The notes below the pieces were generated by a model. The model saw only the letters and a program-made list of their open reading frames with translations, searched no databases and was not told the DNA's origin. From Nesterenkonia sedimenti (GTDB lineage Bacteria; Actinomycetota; Actinomycetes; Actinomycetales; Micrococcaceae), in the NCBI RefSeq assembly GCF_012641515.1, contig NZ_JABAHY010000004.1:83989-147988 (forward strand): a DNA stretch of 64,000 nt. Reading direction: 5' to 3'. The translations under genes and the position numbers were made by a program. Of this stretch, positions 1 through 7,844 are shown piece after piece. Numbering within the stretch: the stretch's first letter is position 1; each line of letters starts with the position of its first letter.

Positions 1-403
1 GCCGCCGGCGGCGGTGATAGGTCCGCTCGATCCAGGTTACGATCGCGATCCGCAGCTGATCCCGGGTCTGCCAGGACCGTCGATCCATGACGTTTTTCTG
101 AAGCAGCGAGAAGAAGCTCTCCATCGCCGCATTGTCCCCCGCGGCGCCGACTCTGCCCATCGATCCGACCAGGTCATGCCGGTTCAGAGCACGCACCAGT
201 TTCCGGGCTCGAAACTGCGATCCGCGATCGGTGTGGAACACGCACCCGGGCACATCACCGCGCCGGGTTACGGCGTTGTTGACTGCGTCCACAGCCAGAC
301 GGGCCTTCATCCGGTCACTGATCGAGTAGCCCACGATCCGGTTGGAGAAGACGTCCTTGACCGCGCACAGATACAGCTTGCCCTCAGCGGTGCGGTGCTC
401 GGT
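1..403 (-). pseudogene. IS3 transposase OrfB, 3' exon (integrase core), partial
   Basis: The minus strand translates without a stop into the second half of an IS3 OrfB. It begins TEHRTAEGKLYLC and continues with an rve integrase core: KDVFSNRIVGYSI, then HTDRGSQF (a DDE acidic residue), then GDNAAMESFFSLL (the terminal Glu) and a basic WIERTYHRRRR tail. The first half, ending in WLTDI, lies about 2.1 kb away beyond the group II intron, so this segment is the 3' exon. If the intron splices, the reading frame would be restored. The gene runs off position 1. No start codon belongs to this piece. Confidence 0.8.
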
Positions 404-467
404 GTAGGGGTCGGCCAGCAGCGCCCTGTCAGCCTTTGGGTTGGTGGGTTTCTGCTGGGCGCCCTCC

Positions 468-501
468 GAACCGGACGTGCCCATTCCTGAGCATCCGGCT
501 C
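468..501 (-). ncRNA. Group II intron domain V hairpin
   Basis: Exactly 34 nt on the minus strand fold as the catalytic domain V. An 8-bp lower stem starts with GAGCCGGA (carrying the AGC triad) and closes with TCCGGTTC. There is a 2-nt CG bulge on the 3' side, then a 6-bp upper stem capped by a GGAA (GNRA) tetraloop. Every canonical element of the domain is present, so the ribozyme core looks intact. It sits about 10 nt after the stop of the reverse-transcriptase gene, the normal position. Confidence 0.9.
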
Positions 502-510
502 TCCATGTGA

Positions 511-1938
511 TCATGCCAAGGCACTCGTCCATGGTGTCAGGATACGAGTTCCGCGATACCGATAGCGGGCCACGGTGACCTGCTGGCATCGGAAGAACTC
601 AACTCCTTGGTCGCGGATCTGCCAACCCGGCAGATGGCGACGCACCAGGGTGCGCATTCGCAGTTTCGGGTGTCGTTTCTTCAGCCAGCCAACGATCCGC
701 CAGAAGGCGAAGTGGTCGAGGTAGCTGAAGAGGTGTTTCACGACTCCGTGCTGAAAGTATGTGCACCAGCCCCGCAGCGCCGGATTGAGCCGGCGTAGCA
801 GGTCAGCGAGTGTTCGATGGGATGCCCGAGGGGTCAGCGTCCGCACCTTATCCTTGATAGAAGCTATCGACTTCCGTGACGGATAGGTATAGATCGCTCT
901 CTTCCCGCCATGACCTCTGATCCGGCGGCGCTGGATGCGCCACCCGAGGAAGTCGAACCCGGTGTCCATGTGGGTAATCATCGTCTTCTCGACCGACAGG
1001 CGCAGACCCATCGGCGCGAGCACATTAGCGACTTCGTCCCAGAGCGTGTCGGCATCGGCGCGAGTCCCGCGGACGAGGACGACGAAGTCGTCCGCGTAGC
1101 GGACCAGTTTCATCGTCGCGCCCCCGGCGCGTTGATGCTTCGTGCGCGACCATTGCGGCCCGAGCGCGTCCCACTTGTGTTGGAAATGCTCGTCCACCAC
1201 GGACAGGGCGATGTTCGCCAGCAGCGGCGAGAGGATCCCGCCTTGCGGGGTGCCGGTGTAGGTGTTCCTGTTCACGCCGTCCTCGCTGAGGACCCCCGCT
1301 CTCAGGAACCCGCGGATCAGTCGCAGCACACGCTTGTCGGTGATGCGACCGCGGACGCGCTGCATGAGCGCGCCGTGATCGATCTCGTCGAAGCACGCGG
1401 TGATGTCCGCTTCGAACACCTGCACGTAACCACCTGAGGCGTAGTAGTGGACCTCCGCGATCGCGTCCTGCGCCCGTCTGCGCGGCCGGAACCCATACGA
1501 GGACGGCACGAAGTCCGCCTCGAAAATCGGTTCCAGCACCAGCTTCAGGGAAGCTTGAACGATCCGGTCCATCATCGTCGGAATCCCCAACGACCGGACT
1601 TTGCCATTCGCTTTCGGGATCGACTTCTGACGCACTCGCTCCGGGACGAACTCACCTGCCTTCACGCTCTCGCGTAGCTCAGCGAGCATCCCGTGCACCT
1701 TCTGCGGCATCACGGATCGCGGTGCGATCCCATCGACTCCGGCGGTGCGGCCTCCCTTGTTGCCCTGCACCCGGGTCCACGCCGCAACGAGGAACCCGGG
1801 GTCATAGACCAGGTTGAACACATCATCGAAACGACGACCAGGATCGGTCATCGCCCATTGGTGCAGTTTCGTCTGCATCCTCAGTACTGGCGACCACGCC
1901 TGTGTTGAGTCGGCTGGCCACGAAACATCCGCATTCAC
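511..1938 (-). CDS. ltrA: Group II intron reverse transcriptase/maturase
   Basis: This 475-residue intron-encoded protein binds and helps splice its own intron RNA and reverse-transcribes it during mobility. The RT core is complete: the RIVQASLKLVLEPIFEADF block near residues 125-145, SYGFRPRRRAQDA (RT2), the TPQGGILSPLLANI block (RT4), the catalytic LVRYADDFVVLV (RT5) and the DFLGWRI block. A maturase (GIIM) domain follows, with NPALRGWCTYF and a basic C-terminus. No C-terminal HNH endonuclease is visible, so it would depend on endonuclease-independent targeting. The start is GTG at 1938, preceded by an AGGGAG ribosome-binding site. No frameshift is seen, so the protein may be active. Confidence 0.93.
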   Translation of the reverse strand: MNADVSWPADSTQAWSPVLRMQTKLHQWAMTDPGRRFDDVFNLVYDPGFLVAAWTRVQGNKGGRTAGVDGIAPRSVMPQKVHGMLAELRESVKAGEFVPERVRQKSIPKANGKVRSLGIPTMMDRIVQASLKLVLEPIFEADFVPSSYGFRPRRRAQDAIAEVHYYASGGYVQVFEADITACFDEIDHGALMQRVRGRITDKRVLRLIRGFLRAGVLSEDGVNRNTYTGTPQGGILSPLLANIALSVVDEHFQHKWDALGPQWSRTKHQRAGGATMKLVRYADDFVVLVRGTRADADTLWDEVANVLAPMGLRLSVEKTMITHMDTGFDFLGWRIQRRRIRGHGGKRAIYTYPSRKSIASIKDKVRTLTPRASHRTLADLLRRLNPALRGWCTYFQHGVVKHLFSYLDHFAFWRIVGWLKKRHPKLRMRTLVRRHLPGWQIRDQGVEFFRCQQVTVARYRYRGTRILTPWTSALA

Positions 1939-2557
1939 GGCTGTATCTCCCTTACTGTTTCTCGATCCTGCGATCTCACTGGGCCTCTTCGCCGTGTGAC
2001 CGGCTTTCCCGGCCTCGGACTACTACAGGCCCTCCGCCCCACCCCGACCCGATCAGCAGACCGTGTGCTCAGCCGTTGGCTTCGTCGCTGGCGGCGGCGA
2101 CGCCTCTGGCGGGACCGGGATGGTTCCCACGTTCACTTTTCGAACCATTCGACGGGATCGGCACCCAGTTATGCCCCAGCATCCTCGCCACGGCTACGCC
2201 GCAGGCTTTCACCGTGGCCTCCCGACTGGCGACATCACCCAGCCCAGGAGTTCTCCCCACCGCCGAAGTAGTGAGGGTGCGCGATGCAACCCGACCCACA
2301 TCCACCAGGTTGGAGTCGGTGGTCTTCAATTGAGGGGCTTTCAGCCACTGGTTCCTATCCGTATGCCTCTCCGTCTCGCTAGCCGAGCCCGCACCATCTG
2401 GCAGTACTGATACGACTCGTCGTTGTCGAGGACTGCTCCATCCATCGCGCTCACGCCAGCACGGCAGATCGTCCTCCAGCTATCACACGCCTGCTGCGAC
2501 AGACGAGAAACGGTGTCCTTTCACCACCGCAAGGTTCAAAAGCGCCTCGTGGCGCTC

Positions 2558-2962
2558 AATATCAGTCAGCCACACGGTGTTGATCTCCTTGATGCCGCTG
2601 AACTGCCGGCCCACCAGATCATCATGGACCGGAGGACCTGGGCGGGTGCCCCTACCCTTCTTGCGGCGGCTGATCACCGAGAACACCCCCTGGGCGTTAC
2701 ACAGCCGCCAAGCAGTCCTAGCGGCCATCGGATAGCCAGCATCGTGGGCCTCATCGGTCAGGTAGCGGTAGCCGAACTCGGGGTCATCGCGGTGAGCATC
2801 GCTCAGAGCGTTGAGTCGATGGGCCTGGTCCCATTCCTGGTCCCTCACGGGGTTGGCCAGCCATCGGTAGTAGGGCTGGCGGGCGATCTTCAGCACCCGG
2901 CACCTCACCGCCACAGGAACACCGTCTTCGGCGAGATCACCTACGAGCGGGTAGGTCTGTAA
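2558..2962 (-). pseudogene. IS3 transposase OrfB, 5' exon
   Basis: The minus strand encodes the first part of an IS3 OrfB: YPLVGDLAEDGVPVAVRC, then KIARQPYYRWL, a HRDDPEFGYRYL block and RRKKGRGTRPGPPVHDDL, ending at WLTDI. This is the helical N-terminal domain that precedes the rve core. The reading frame continues past 2558 into intron sequence as a tail (ERHEALLNLAVV...) and stops near 2483. I regard that tail as spurious translation of the intron 5' end. OrfB in this family is usually made by frameshifting from orfA, but here the two are separated by about 700 bp, so production of intact transposase is unlikely. Confidence 0.78.
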
Positions 2963-3678
2963 TGGGTATTGGCCAGCCTGTGGCCGGCTGAGATGCTGAG
3001 TTCAGTCTCAGTGCGTGACCCCGGGTATTTCCGACCCTCATGAGGCGTTCAAGGGGTGTCTTGAAAATGACGTGTCCGCACTGGGCTGGGCTCGGCTTCT
3101 GCGCACAGATGCCTTGATTAGAAGCCTGTCCGACCCCCGAGGAAACAGTGGTTGTGACTCATTACAGATATGGACTCTGAGCGACCCCACCAGCCGGGCT
3201 GACCTTATCCGCTCTATGTCCTTGGAGGATGATTATGGTTTCCGTCGTTGAAGCTTTCGACTACGTCGTCGGTGTCGACACCCATGCACGGACCCACACC
3301 TACTGTCTCATCCAGACTCGCACCGGCGCGGTCATCGATCACCGCAGCGATTCTCATCACCGCTTACTCCCACCACGGGCGGATCCGTTCAGAAGCTGCC
3401 TTCCCAGCACTTGGAGGCATCGCACCACTACCGGCCTCATCAGCAAACACCACCAGGCACCGACTCTCACGATCCGGTGATCGACAGCTCAACCGCGCTA
3501 TTGATGTCATCACCGGCACCCGGATGAGCTGCGACCCCACCACACGAGATTACGTGCTCAGAAGACAAAGCGAAGGGCTGAGCAAACGTGAAATCCGACG
3601 ATGCCTGAAACGCTACATCTGCCGGTCCCTCTATCGAGAGCTGAAGACTCGCATGGCTTGACAGAGGGCATAGAAGCG
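2963..3678 (+). mobile_element. Decayed IS110-type element between IS3 orfA and orfB
   Basis: This segment separates the two IS3 reading frames and carries an internally deleted IS110-family transposase on the opposite strand. The 260 bp before the transposase start contain no recognisable gene and probably represent the element's untranslated left end. IS110 elements lack conventional terminal inverted repeats, so the limits given are those of the interruption. Confidence 0.6.
3229..3661 (+). pseudogene. IS110-family transposase, internal deletion and frame change
   Basis: The N-terminus (FDYVVGVDTHARTHTYCLI) is the DEDD/RuvC-like start of an IS110 transposase with its first catalytic Asp. 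After about 40 residues the frame changes. In the next frame the C-terminal Transposase_20 part appears: AAILITAYSHHGRIRSEAAF, then PLPASSANTTRHRLSRSGDRQ, and KREIRRCLKRYICRSLY near the stop at 3661. The central part, roughly 190 residues in full-length relatives, is missing. The joint is near 3345. The protein cannot be functional. Confidence 0.82.
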
Positions 3679-3985
3679 TCATTTTGACCGGATCTGAGCT
3701 TGGCCGAAGTAGGCAGCAGCCCGCCGCATCACCTCCAGCTCCTGCTCCAGAGCACGATTCCGTCGGCGCAGCGTGCCCAGCTCATCCTTCTCATCGGTGC
3801 TCAGACCTGGCTTACGGTCGTTAGGGTTCCCAGCATCCAGTTCGGATTGGCGGACCCATTTACGGATGGTCCCCTCATGCAGACCGAAATCAGCGGCGAC
3901 CTCGGCCAAGGTGGTGTTCTCAACCCCGGTTCTGGGCAACGCCGACCACATCGTCGCGGAACTCTTTGGGGTAGGGCTTAGGCAT
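3679..3985 (-). pseudogene. IS3 OrfA (HTH protein) with a frameshift
   Basis: This is the DNA-binding helix-turn-helix subunit of an IS3 transposase. The natural start is the ATG at 3985 (MPKPYPKEFRDDVVGVAQN), but that frame hits TGA shortly after, near 3920. The rest continues in the neighbouring frame: ENTTLAEVAADFGLHEGTIRKWVRQ (the HTH) and a leucine-zipper-like tail, NRALEQELEVMRRAAAYF, ending at 3679. A single-base indel near 3935 explains the break. A start at 3993 gives an open frame but replaces the conserved N-terminus with an unrelated peptide. Confidence 0.75.
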
Positions 3986-4058
3986 GATGACAATCCTTCC
4001 AGGCTCGGGGTAACCGAGCCCGATCAGTTGTCACCTGTTCCTGCATCAGCCCCGTGGC

Positions 4059-4751
4059 CTACAGCGATAGTGTGGGGGTGTCCCACTCCTGCATCTTCTT
4101 ATCCATCCAGGGGCGGATGAAGACACCGTCCTGGCCGATGCGGTCAATGACGGAATGCTCCATCTCCTGAACCGCCTGCACGGCCTCGGCCGCAGCTTCG
4201 ACATCATCACGTGGCACGACGACGACGCCGTCGGGATCTCCCACCAACACATCGCCGGGATTGACCACCATGCCACCGGCGGCCACGGGCACATTGATCT
4301 CACCCGGGCCGTTCTTATAGGGCCCATTGGGGGAGGAACCCCGGGCATAGACCGGGAAGGGGCACTCCTCCTGGATGTAGTCCAGGTCCCGGATCAGACC
4401 ATCGATGACCACACCGCCGACCTTGCGCGGCACCAGGTAACGCAGCATCAGTTCACCCAGCAGTGCCCGGTCTGCCCCGGCTCCGCCCTTGACCACCAGA
4501 ATGTCACCGGGGGAGACCATATCCATGGCGACATGGATGAACAGATTGTCCCCATCGGGAACCCGCACGGTCACCGCTGGGCCGCACAGAGGGTGGGAAT
4601 TCAGCGCGCGGATACCGGTGTCCATGGCGAAGAGCCGATTCATCGCATCATCGAGGTTCGCCGCAGGAGCCTCCGAAAGCTTCTGGAGGAGCTCCTGGCT
4701 GGGTCGCGGGATATCCACCTGGTAAATGCGGTTTCCGAGGGGGTTGGCCAT
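4059..4751 (-). CDS. RraA-family aldolase/decarboxylase (HMG aldolase-like)
   Basis: This 230-residue protein belongs to the RraA/demethylmenaquinone-methyltransferase-like fold. Characterised enzymatic members are class II pyruvate aldolases that cleave 4-hydroxy-4-methyl-2-oxoglutarate and decarboxylate oxaloacetate. The phosphate/pyruvate-binding loop GAGADRALLGE is at residues 90-100, and the Arg-Asp pair that binds substrate and metal is R121-D122. It follows a GntR regulator on the same strand (43-bp gap) and is divergent from a sugar-acid dehydratase, so cleavage of a 2-keto-3-deoxy acid into pyruvate plus an aldehyde is a reasonable inference. The true substrate is unknown. The transposon remnant begins about 15 bp beyond its stop. 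Confidence 0.8.
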   Translation of the reverse strand: MANPLGNRIYQVDIPRPSQELLQKLSEAPAANLDDAMNRLFAMDTGIRALNSHPLCGPAVTVRVPDGDNLFIHVAMDMVSPGDILVVKGGAGADRALLGELMLRYLVPRKVGGVVIDGLIRDLDYIQEECPFPVYARGSSPNGPYKNGPGEINVPVAAGGMVVNPGDVLVGDPDGVVVVPRDDVEAAAEAVQAVQEMEHSVIDRIGQDGVFIRPWMDKKMQEWDTPTLSL

Positions 4752-4794
4752 TCATCACTCCTAAACAGTGGGATCGATCAGGGACGGGGTCAGA

Positions 4795-5475
4795 TCAGGC
4801 TCGGCGGGCGGCAGAGCGCAGATAGGTATCACGGGATGGCAGCAGGTGGTCACGGCACAGCGAGGTCAGTGCATAGGTGTTGCCACTCTCCAGGGACTCA
4901 ATCATCTGGTGATGCTCCCTGCGGCTTCGCTCCAGCGACTCCGGGGAGGTGAAGGCGATTGAGCGCATGGCATGCGACATCCCCGCATACCGGTTGACCG
5001 CCTCCACCAAAACGCGGTTCGGGCACAGGTCAAAGAGCGTACGGTGAAACGCCGTATTGGCAGCCAAGACCTGCGGGAGATCCATGGCAGCCACGGCGTC
5101 GTCGTGGTTCTGCTGAACACTGCGCAGTTGGGCCAATGCTGAAGTGCTCACCGGCAGCTCAATACTCTGTGCGCATTCACCCTCCAGCAGGATCCGCAGA
5201 TCATAGAGATCCCGGACCTCCTTCTCGGTGTAACTACGCACAAAAGCTCCGGCATTGGGGCGGCGATCGACCAGCCCCTGCTTCTCCAAAAGCGTCAGAG
5301 CCTGCCGCACCGCGTAGCGCTTAGCGCCGAACTTCTCGATGAGCTGGTCCTCCACCAGGCGCTCACCGGGAAACCTGCCCCCGGTGATGATCTCGTCCTC
5401 CAACGCAGCTGCAACCCCCGGGCCATCGAGCGTTCGGCTCGTTGCTGAGGCGGTGGAGTGATTGCGCGCAGCCAT
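4795..5475 (-). CDS. GntR-family regulator, FCD subfamily
   Basis: This is a transcription factor with an N-terminal winged helix (GRFPGERLVEDQLIEKFGA, then RYAVRQALTLLEKQGLVDRR) and an all-helical FCD ligand domain. The FCD His ligands are visible in FHRTLFD, REHHQMIE and CRDHLL. The usual effectors of this family are carboxylic acids. I place the start at the ATG at 5475 (226 aa, normal family length). Starts at 5535 (ATG) or 5586 (TTG) would add a poorly conserved extension, and no start has a strong ribosome-binding site. It probably controls the RraA-like gene behind it and the divergent dehydratase, through the inverted repeat at 5564-5580. Confidence 0.85.
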   Translation of the reverse strand: MAARNHSTASATSRTLDGPGVAAALEDEIITGGRFPGERLVEDQLIEKFGAKRYAVRQALTLLEKQGLVDRRPNAGAFVRSYTEKEVRDLYDLRILLEGECAQSIELPVSTSALAQLRSVQQNHDDAVAAMDLPQVLAANTAFHRTLFDLCPNRVLVEAVNRYAGMSHAMRSIAFTSPESLERSRREHHQMIESLESGNTYALTSLCRDHLLPSRDTYLRSAARRA

Positions 5476-5563
5476 ACCCTCAACACTAATCGGATCAGCG
5501 GTGCGGGCCAGGGCGGACAGGGCCGCATGAACCATGTTGTCCAGGTCACGAAAAGCGCCTATG

Positions 5564-5580
5564 ATCCTTGCCACTAGGAT
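5564..5580. promoter_or_regulatory. Inverted repeat, candidate GntR operator
   Basis: ATCCT and AGGAT flank a 7-base spacer in the short gap between the divergent GntR and dehydratase genes, 20 bp before the dehydratase start. The size and position suit an autoregulatory operator. No binding consensus was matched. Confidence 0.35.
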
Positions 5581-5600
5581 TATCAATAATAAGGTGGATA

Positions 5601-7343
5601 ATGACTGAGGCCAGCAACACTGAAGGGCTCCGCTGCAACCTCACCAACTACGGGGACCCCGGTTTCGCCCTGTTCCTGCGGAAAGCATTCATTAAGGGCA
5701 GCGGATACACCGACGACGCCCTGGACCGCACAATCGTCGGCATCGTCAACACCGGCAGCGGATTCAACCCCTGCCACGGCAATATGCCCCAGCTCATCGA
5801 AGCCGTGAAGCGCGGGGTCATGCTCCAGGGGGCACTGCCGGTTGAGTTCCCGACGATCTCCCTGCATGAATCCTTCTCCTGGCCCACCAGCATGTACCTG
5901 CGCAACCTCATGTCGATGGACACCGAGGAGATGATCCGGGCACTGCCGGTGGACGCCGTGGTGCTCATCGGCGGCTGCGATAAGACCGTTCCGGCCCAGC
6001 TGATGGGCGCGGCCTCCGCCCGGAAACCCGCCATCCAGCTGGTGACCGGCTCCATGCTCACCGGTTCCCATCGCGGCCGAACCGTCGGGGCCTGCACCGA
6101 CTGCCGGGCGTTCTGGGGTATGTACCGCGGCGAGGAAATCGATGATCAGGAGATCGACGAGGTCAATTCCCGCCTGGTGGGCAGTGTGGGCACCTGCTCA
6201 GTGGCCGGAACCGCCAGCACTATGGCCTGTGTCGCCGAAGTCATGGGCATGTCCCTGCCCGGCAGCGCCACCCCGCCGGCGGTGACCGCGGACCGGATGC
6301 GGTTTGCAGAACTGACCGGTCAGCGTGCGGTGGAACTGGCCCGTGAAGGCCTGACCATCGACAAGATCGTCACCCCCGAGGCCCTGGAGAACGCCTTCCG
6401 CGTCCTGCTGGCCCTGGGCGGATCCACCAATGGCCTGGTGCACCTGGCCGCCATCGCCGGGCGTCTGGGCTACAGCCTCGACCTGGCCGAATTCGATGAG
6501 ATGAGCCGGCAGACCCCGGTGCTGATCAACCTCAAACCCGTCGGAGAGCACTACATGGAAGACCTCCACCGGGCCGGGGGAGTACCGCGTCTGCTCCAGG
6601 AACTGGACTCCCTGATGAATAAAGAGGTCCTCACGGTCACCGGTCGGACTCTCGGGGAGGAGATGGCCGAAGCCCCAGCCCCCTTCGAGCAGGACGTGAT
6701 CCGCGAACGCAGTGCCCCTATCTATCCCGCCGGCGGGATCGCCGTGCTCAAGGGCAACCTCGCCCCCAATGGGGCGATCATCAAACAGGTCGCAGCCCAC
6801 CCTGACCTCATGGAACACCAGGGCCGCGCCGTGGTCTTCGAAGGTCTGGAAGATCTCTCGAACCGGATCGATGACGAGGACCTCGACGTCACCGCAGATG
6901 ATGTGCTCATCCTGCGTAACATCGGCCCCCTGGGCGCCCCCGGTATGCCCGAAGCCGGCTACATCCCCATCCCCAAGAAGCTCGCCCGCCAAGGTGTCAA
7001 AGACATGGTCCGCATCTCCGATGGGCGTATGTCCGGCACAGCCTCCGGCACCATCATTCTGCATGTCTCACCGGAATCAGTCGCCGGTGGGCCACTGGGC
7101 CTGGTGCAGAACGGAGACCAAGTCTGGCTCAGCGTGCAGGAACGCAGCATCGAACTGCTCGTGCCGGAGGAGGAACTCCAATCCCGGACCGAGGCCAGCG
7201 CGGGAAAGAACCAGGTGGAGATCCCCAAACGGGGCTACCACAAGCTCTTCATCGAAAACGTCACTCAGGCAGAAGAGGGCGTGGACTTCAGCTTCCTGCA
7301 GTCCGAAACATTACGTGGATCTGTTCCGCAACGGCGCGGATGA
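5601..7343 (+). CDS. IlvD/Edd-family Fe-S dehydratase (sugar-acid dehydratase type)
   Basis: This 580-residue enzyme converts a 2,3-dihydroxy acid to the 2-keto-3-deoxy acid. Three Fe-S ligands are in place, C58 (NPCHG), C126 (GGCDKT) and C199 (GTCSVAG), with the active-site Lys at 128 and a SDGRMSG substrate loop near 475. The spacing closely matches that described for [2Fe-2S] L-arabinonate-type dehydratases, so a pentonate or hexonate is more likely than the branched-chain intermediate. The ATG at 5601 follows AAGGTGG. An upstream start at 5568 has no such site. It is followed after 22 bp by a broken gluconate permease and is divergent from an aldolase, consistent with a small sugar-acid pathway. 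Confidence 0.88.
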   Translation: MTEASNTEGLRCNLTNYGDPGFALFLRKAFIKGSGYTDDALDRTIVGIVNTGSGFNPCHGNMPQLIEAVKRGVMLQGALPVEFPTISLHESFSWPTSMYLRNLMSMDTEEMIRALPVDAVVLIGGCDKTVPAQLMGAASARKPAIQLVTGSMLTGSHRGRTVGACTDCRAFWGMYRGEEIDDQEIDEVNSRLVGSVGTCSVAGTASTMACVAEVMGMSLPGSATPPAVTADRMRFAELTGQRAVELAREGLTIDKIVTPEALENAFRVLLALGGSTNGLVHLAAIAGRLGYSLDLAEFDEMSRQTPVLINLKPVGEHYMEDLHRAGGVPRLLQELDSLMNKEVLTVTGRTLGEEMAEAPAPFEQDVIRERSAPIYPAGGIAVLKGNLAPNGAIIKQVAAHPDLMEHQGRAVVFEGLEDLSNRIDDEDLDVTADDVLILRNIGPLGAPGMPEAGYIPIPKKLARQGVKDMVRISDGRMSGTASGTIILHVSPESVAGGPLGLVQNGDQVWLSVQERSIELLVPEEELQSRTEASAGKNQVEIPKRGYHKLFIENVTQAEEGVDFSFLQSETLRGSVPQRRG

Positions 7344-7365
7344 GACTCTGAAAGGGCACCCACCA

Positions 7366-7844
7366 GTGGACGAGACAACATGGATCATTACGGCAGCTGT
7401 GCTCTCCGTAGTGGTGCTGCTTCTGATCATCATCAAATTCAAATTCCAGGCCTCGCCGAAGGAATGAAAGACATCGGTATGCCCGTGGTGATCTTCGGGT
7501 TCCTGGCCTCCTCGGTGATCCGAATCTCCCAGGGATCAGGCACCGTCGCCATGGTCACCGGTGCGACTCTGACCGCCCCCATCCTGGAGACCATGGATGC
7601 CAGCCCCTCGCTGGCGGCCCTGACGGTTATCGCCGTGGCCTGCGGCGGAACAGCCTGGTCCCGTGTCAATGACTCCGGCTTCTGGATGGCAAACCGCTAC
7701 CTGGGCATGTCGGTGGCCGACACCCTGAAGGTCTGGACCACTATGAAGACCCTGGTGGGGCTGACCGGGCTGGGGGTTGTGTTGATCCTGGTGCCGATCG
7801 TCGTTGGAGGCAGGGTGCTCAGCCCTGTTGCAGGATGCTGCTGA
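7366..7844 (+). pseudogene. GntP-family gluconate permease, internally deleted
   Basis: A GTG at 7366 opens a frame with one membrane helix (TWIITAAVLSVVVLLLIIIK), the usual N-terminus of a GntP permease. The frame stops near 7467. From about 7460 the neighbouring frame gives only the C-terminal third: IGMPVVIFGFLASSVIRISQGSGTVA, then CGGTAWSRVNDSGFW and a last helix ending at 7844. Family members are about 430-450 residues, so about 290 residues are missing and the two ends are out of frame. The remnant still sits directly behind the dehydratase, which indicates that the original operon imported its own sugar acid. It overlaps the convergent FadR-type gene by 26 bp. Confidence 0.85.

Larger units (their letters stand above)
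404..2557 (-). mobile_element. Group II intron (about 2.15 kb) inserted in IS3 orfB
   Basis: This is a retroelement on the minus strand with about 620 nt of structured RNA 5' of a reverse-transcriptase gene, then domain V and a candidate domain VI hairpin just before the 3' exon. The edges are inferred from the transposase reading frame: the 5' exon ends in codons for WLTDI and the 3' exon resumes with TEH, giving a gapless WLTDITEH. Both edges are uncertain by a base or more. The 5' end reads GAGCGCC rather than the usual GTGYG, and the 3' end reads ...TAC, which fits the AY rule. Exon-binding sequences were not resolved by eye. Confidence 0.7.
1..4045 (-). mobile_element. IS3-family element, split by a group II intron and an IS110 remnant
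   Basis: Reading on the minus strand, this stretch contains in order an IS3 orfA, the start of orfB and, after an interruption, the catalytic end of orfB, which runs off the left edge of the window. Two insertions separate the pieces. A decayed IS110-type element lies between orfA and orfB (about 2963-3678). A group II intron lies within orfB (about 404-2557). The right boundary near 4045 is an estimate from the end of the neighbouring aldolase gene and the untranslated leader of orfA. Terminal inverted repeats and target duplications could not be defined because the left end is outside the window. Confidence 0.75.

Noticed and set aside
14-490. 158-residue open frame on the plus strand
   Set aside because: It is the shadow of the IS3 integrase core on the minus strand. 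The minus-strand translation has the conserved motifs.
5568-5600. Upstream start for the IlvD-type dehydratase
   Set aside because: It lacks a ribosome-binding site and adds an unconserved peptide over the operator. 5601 has AAGGTGG.
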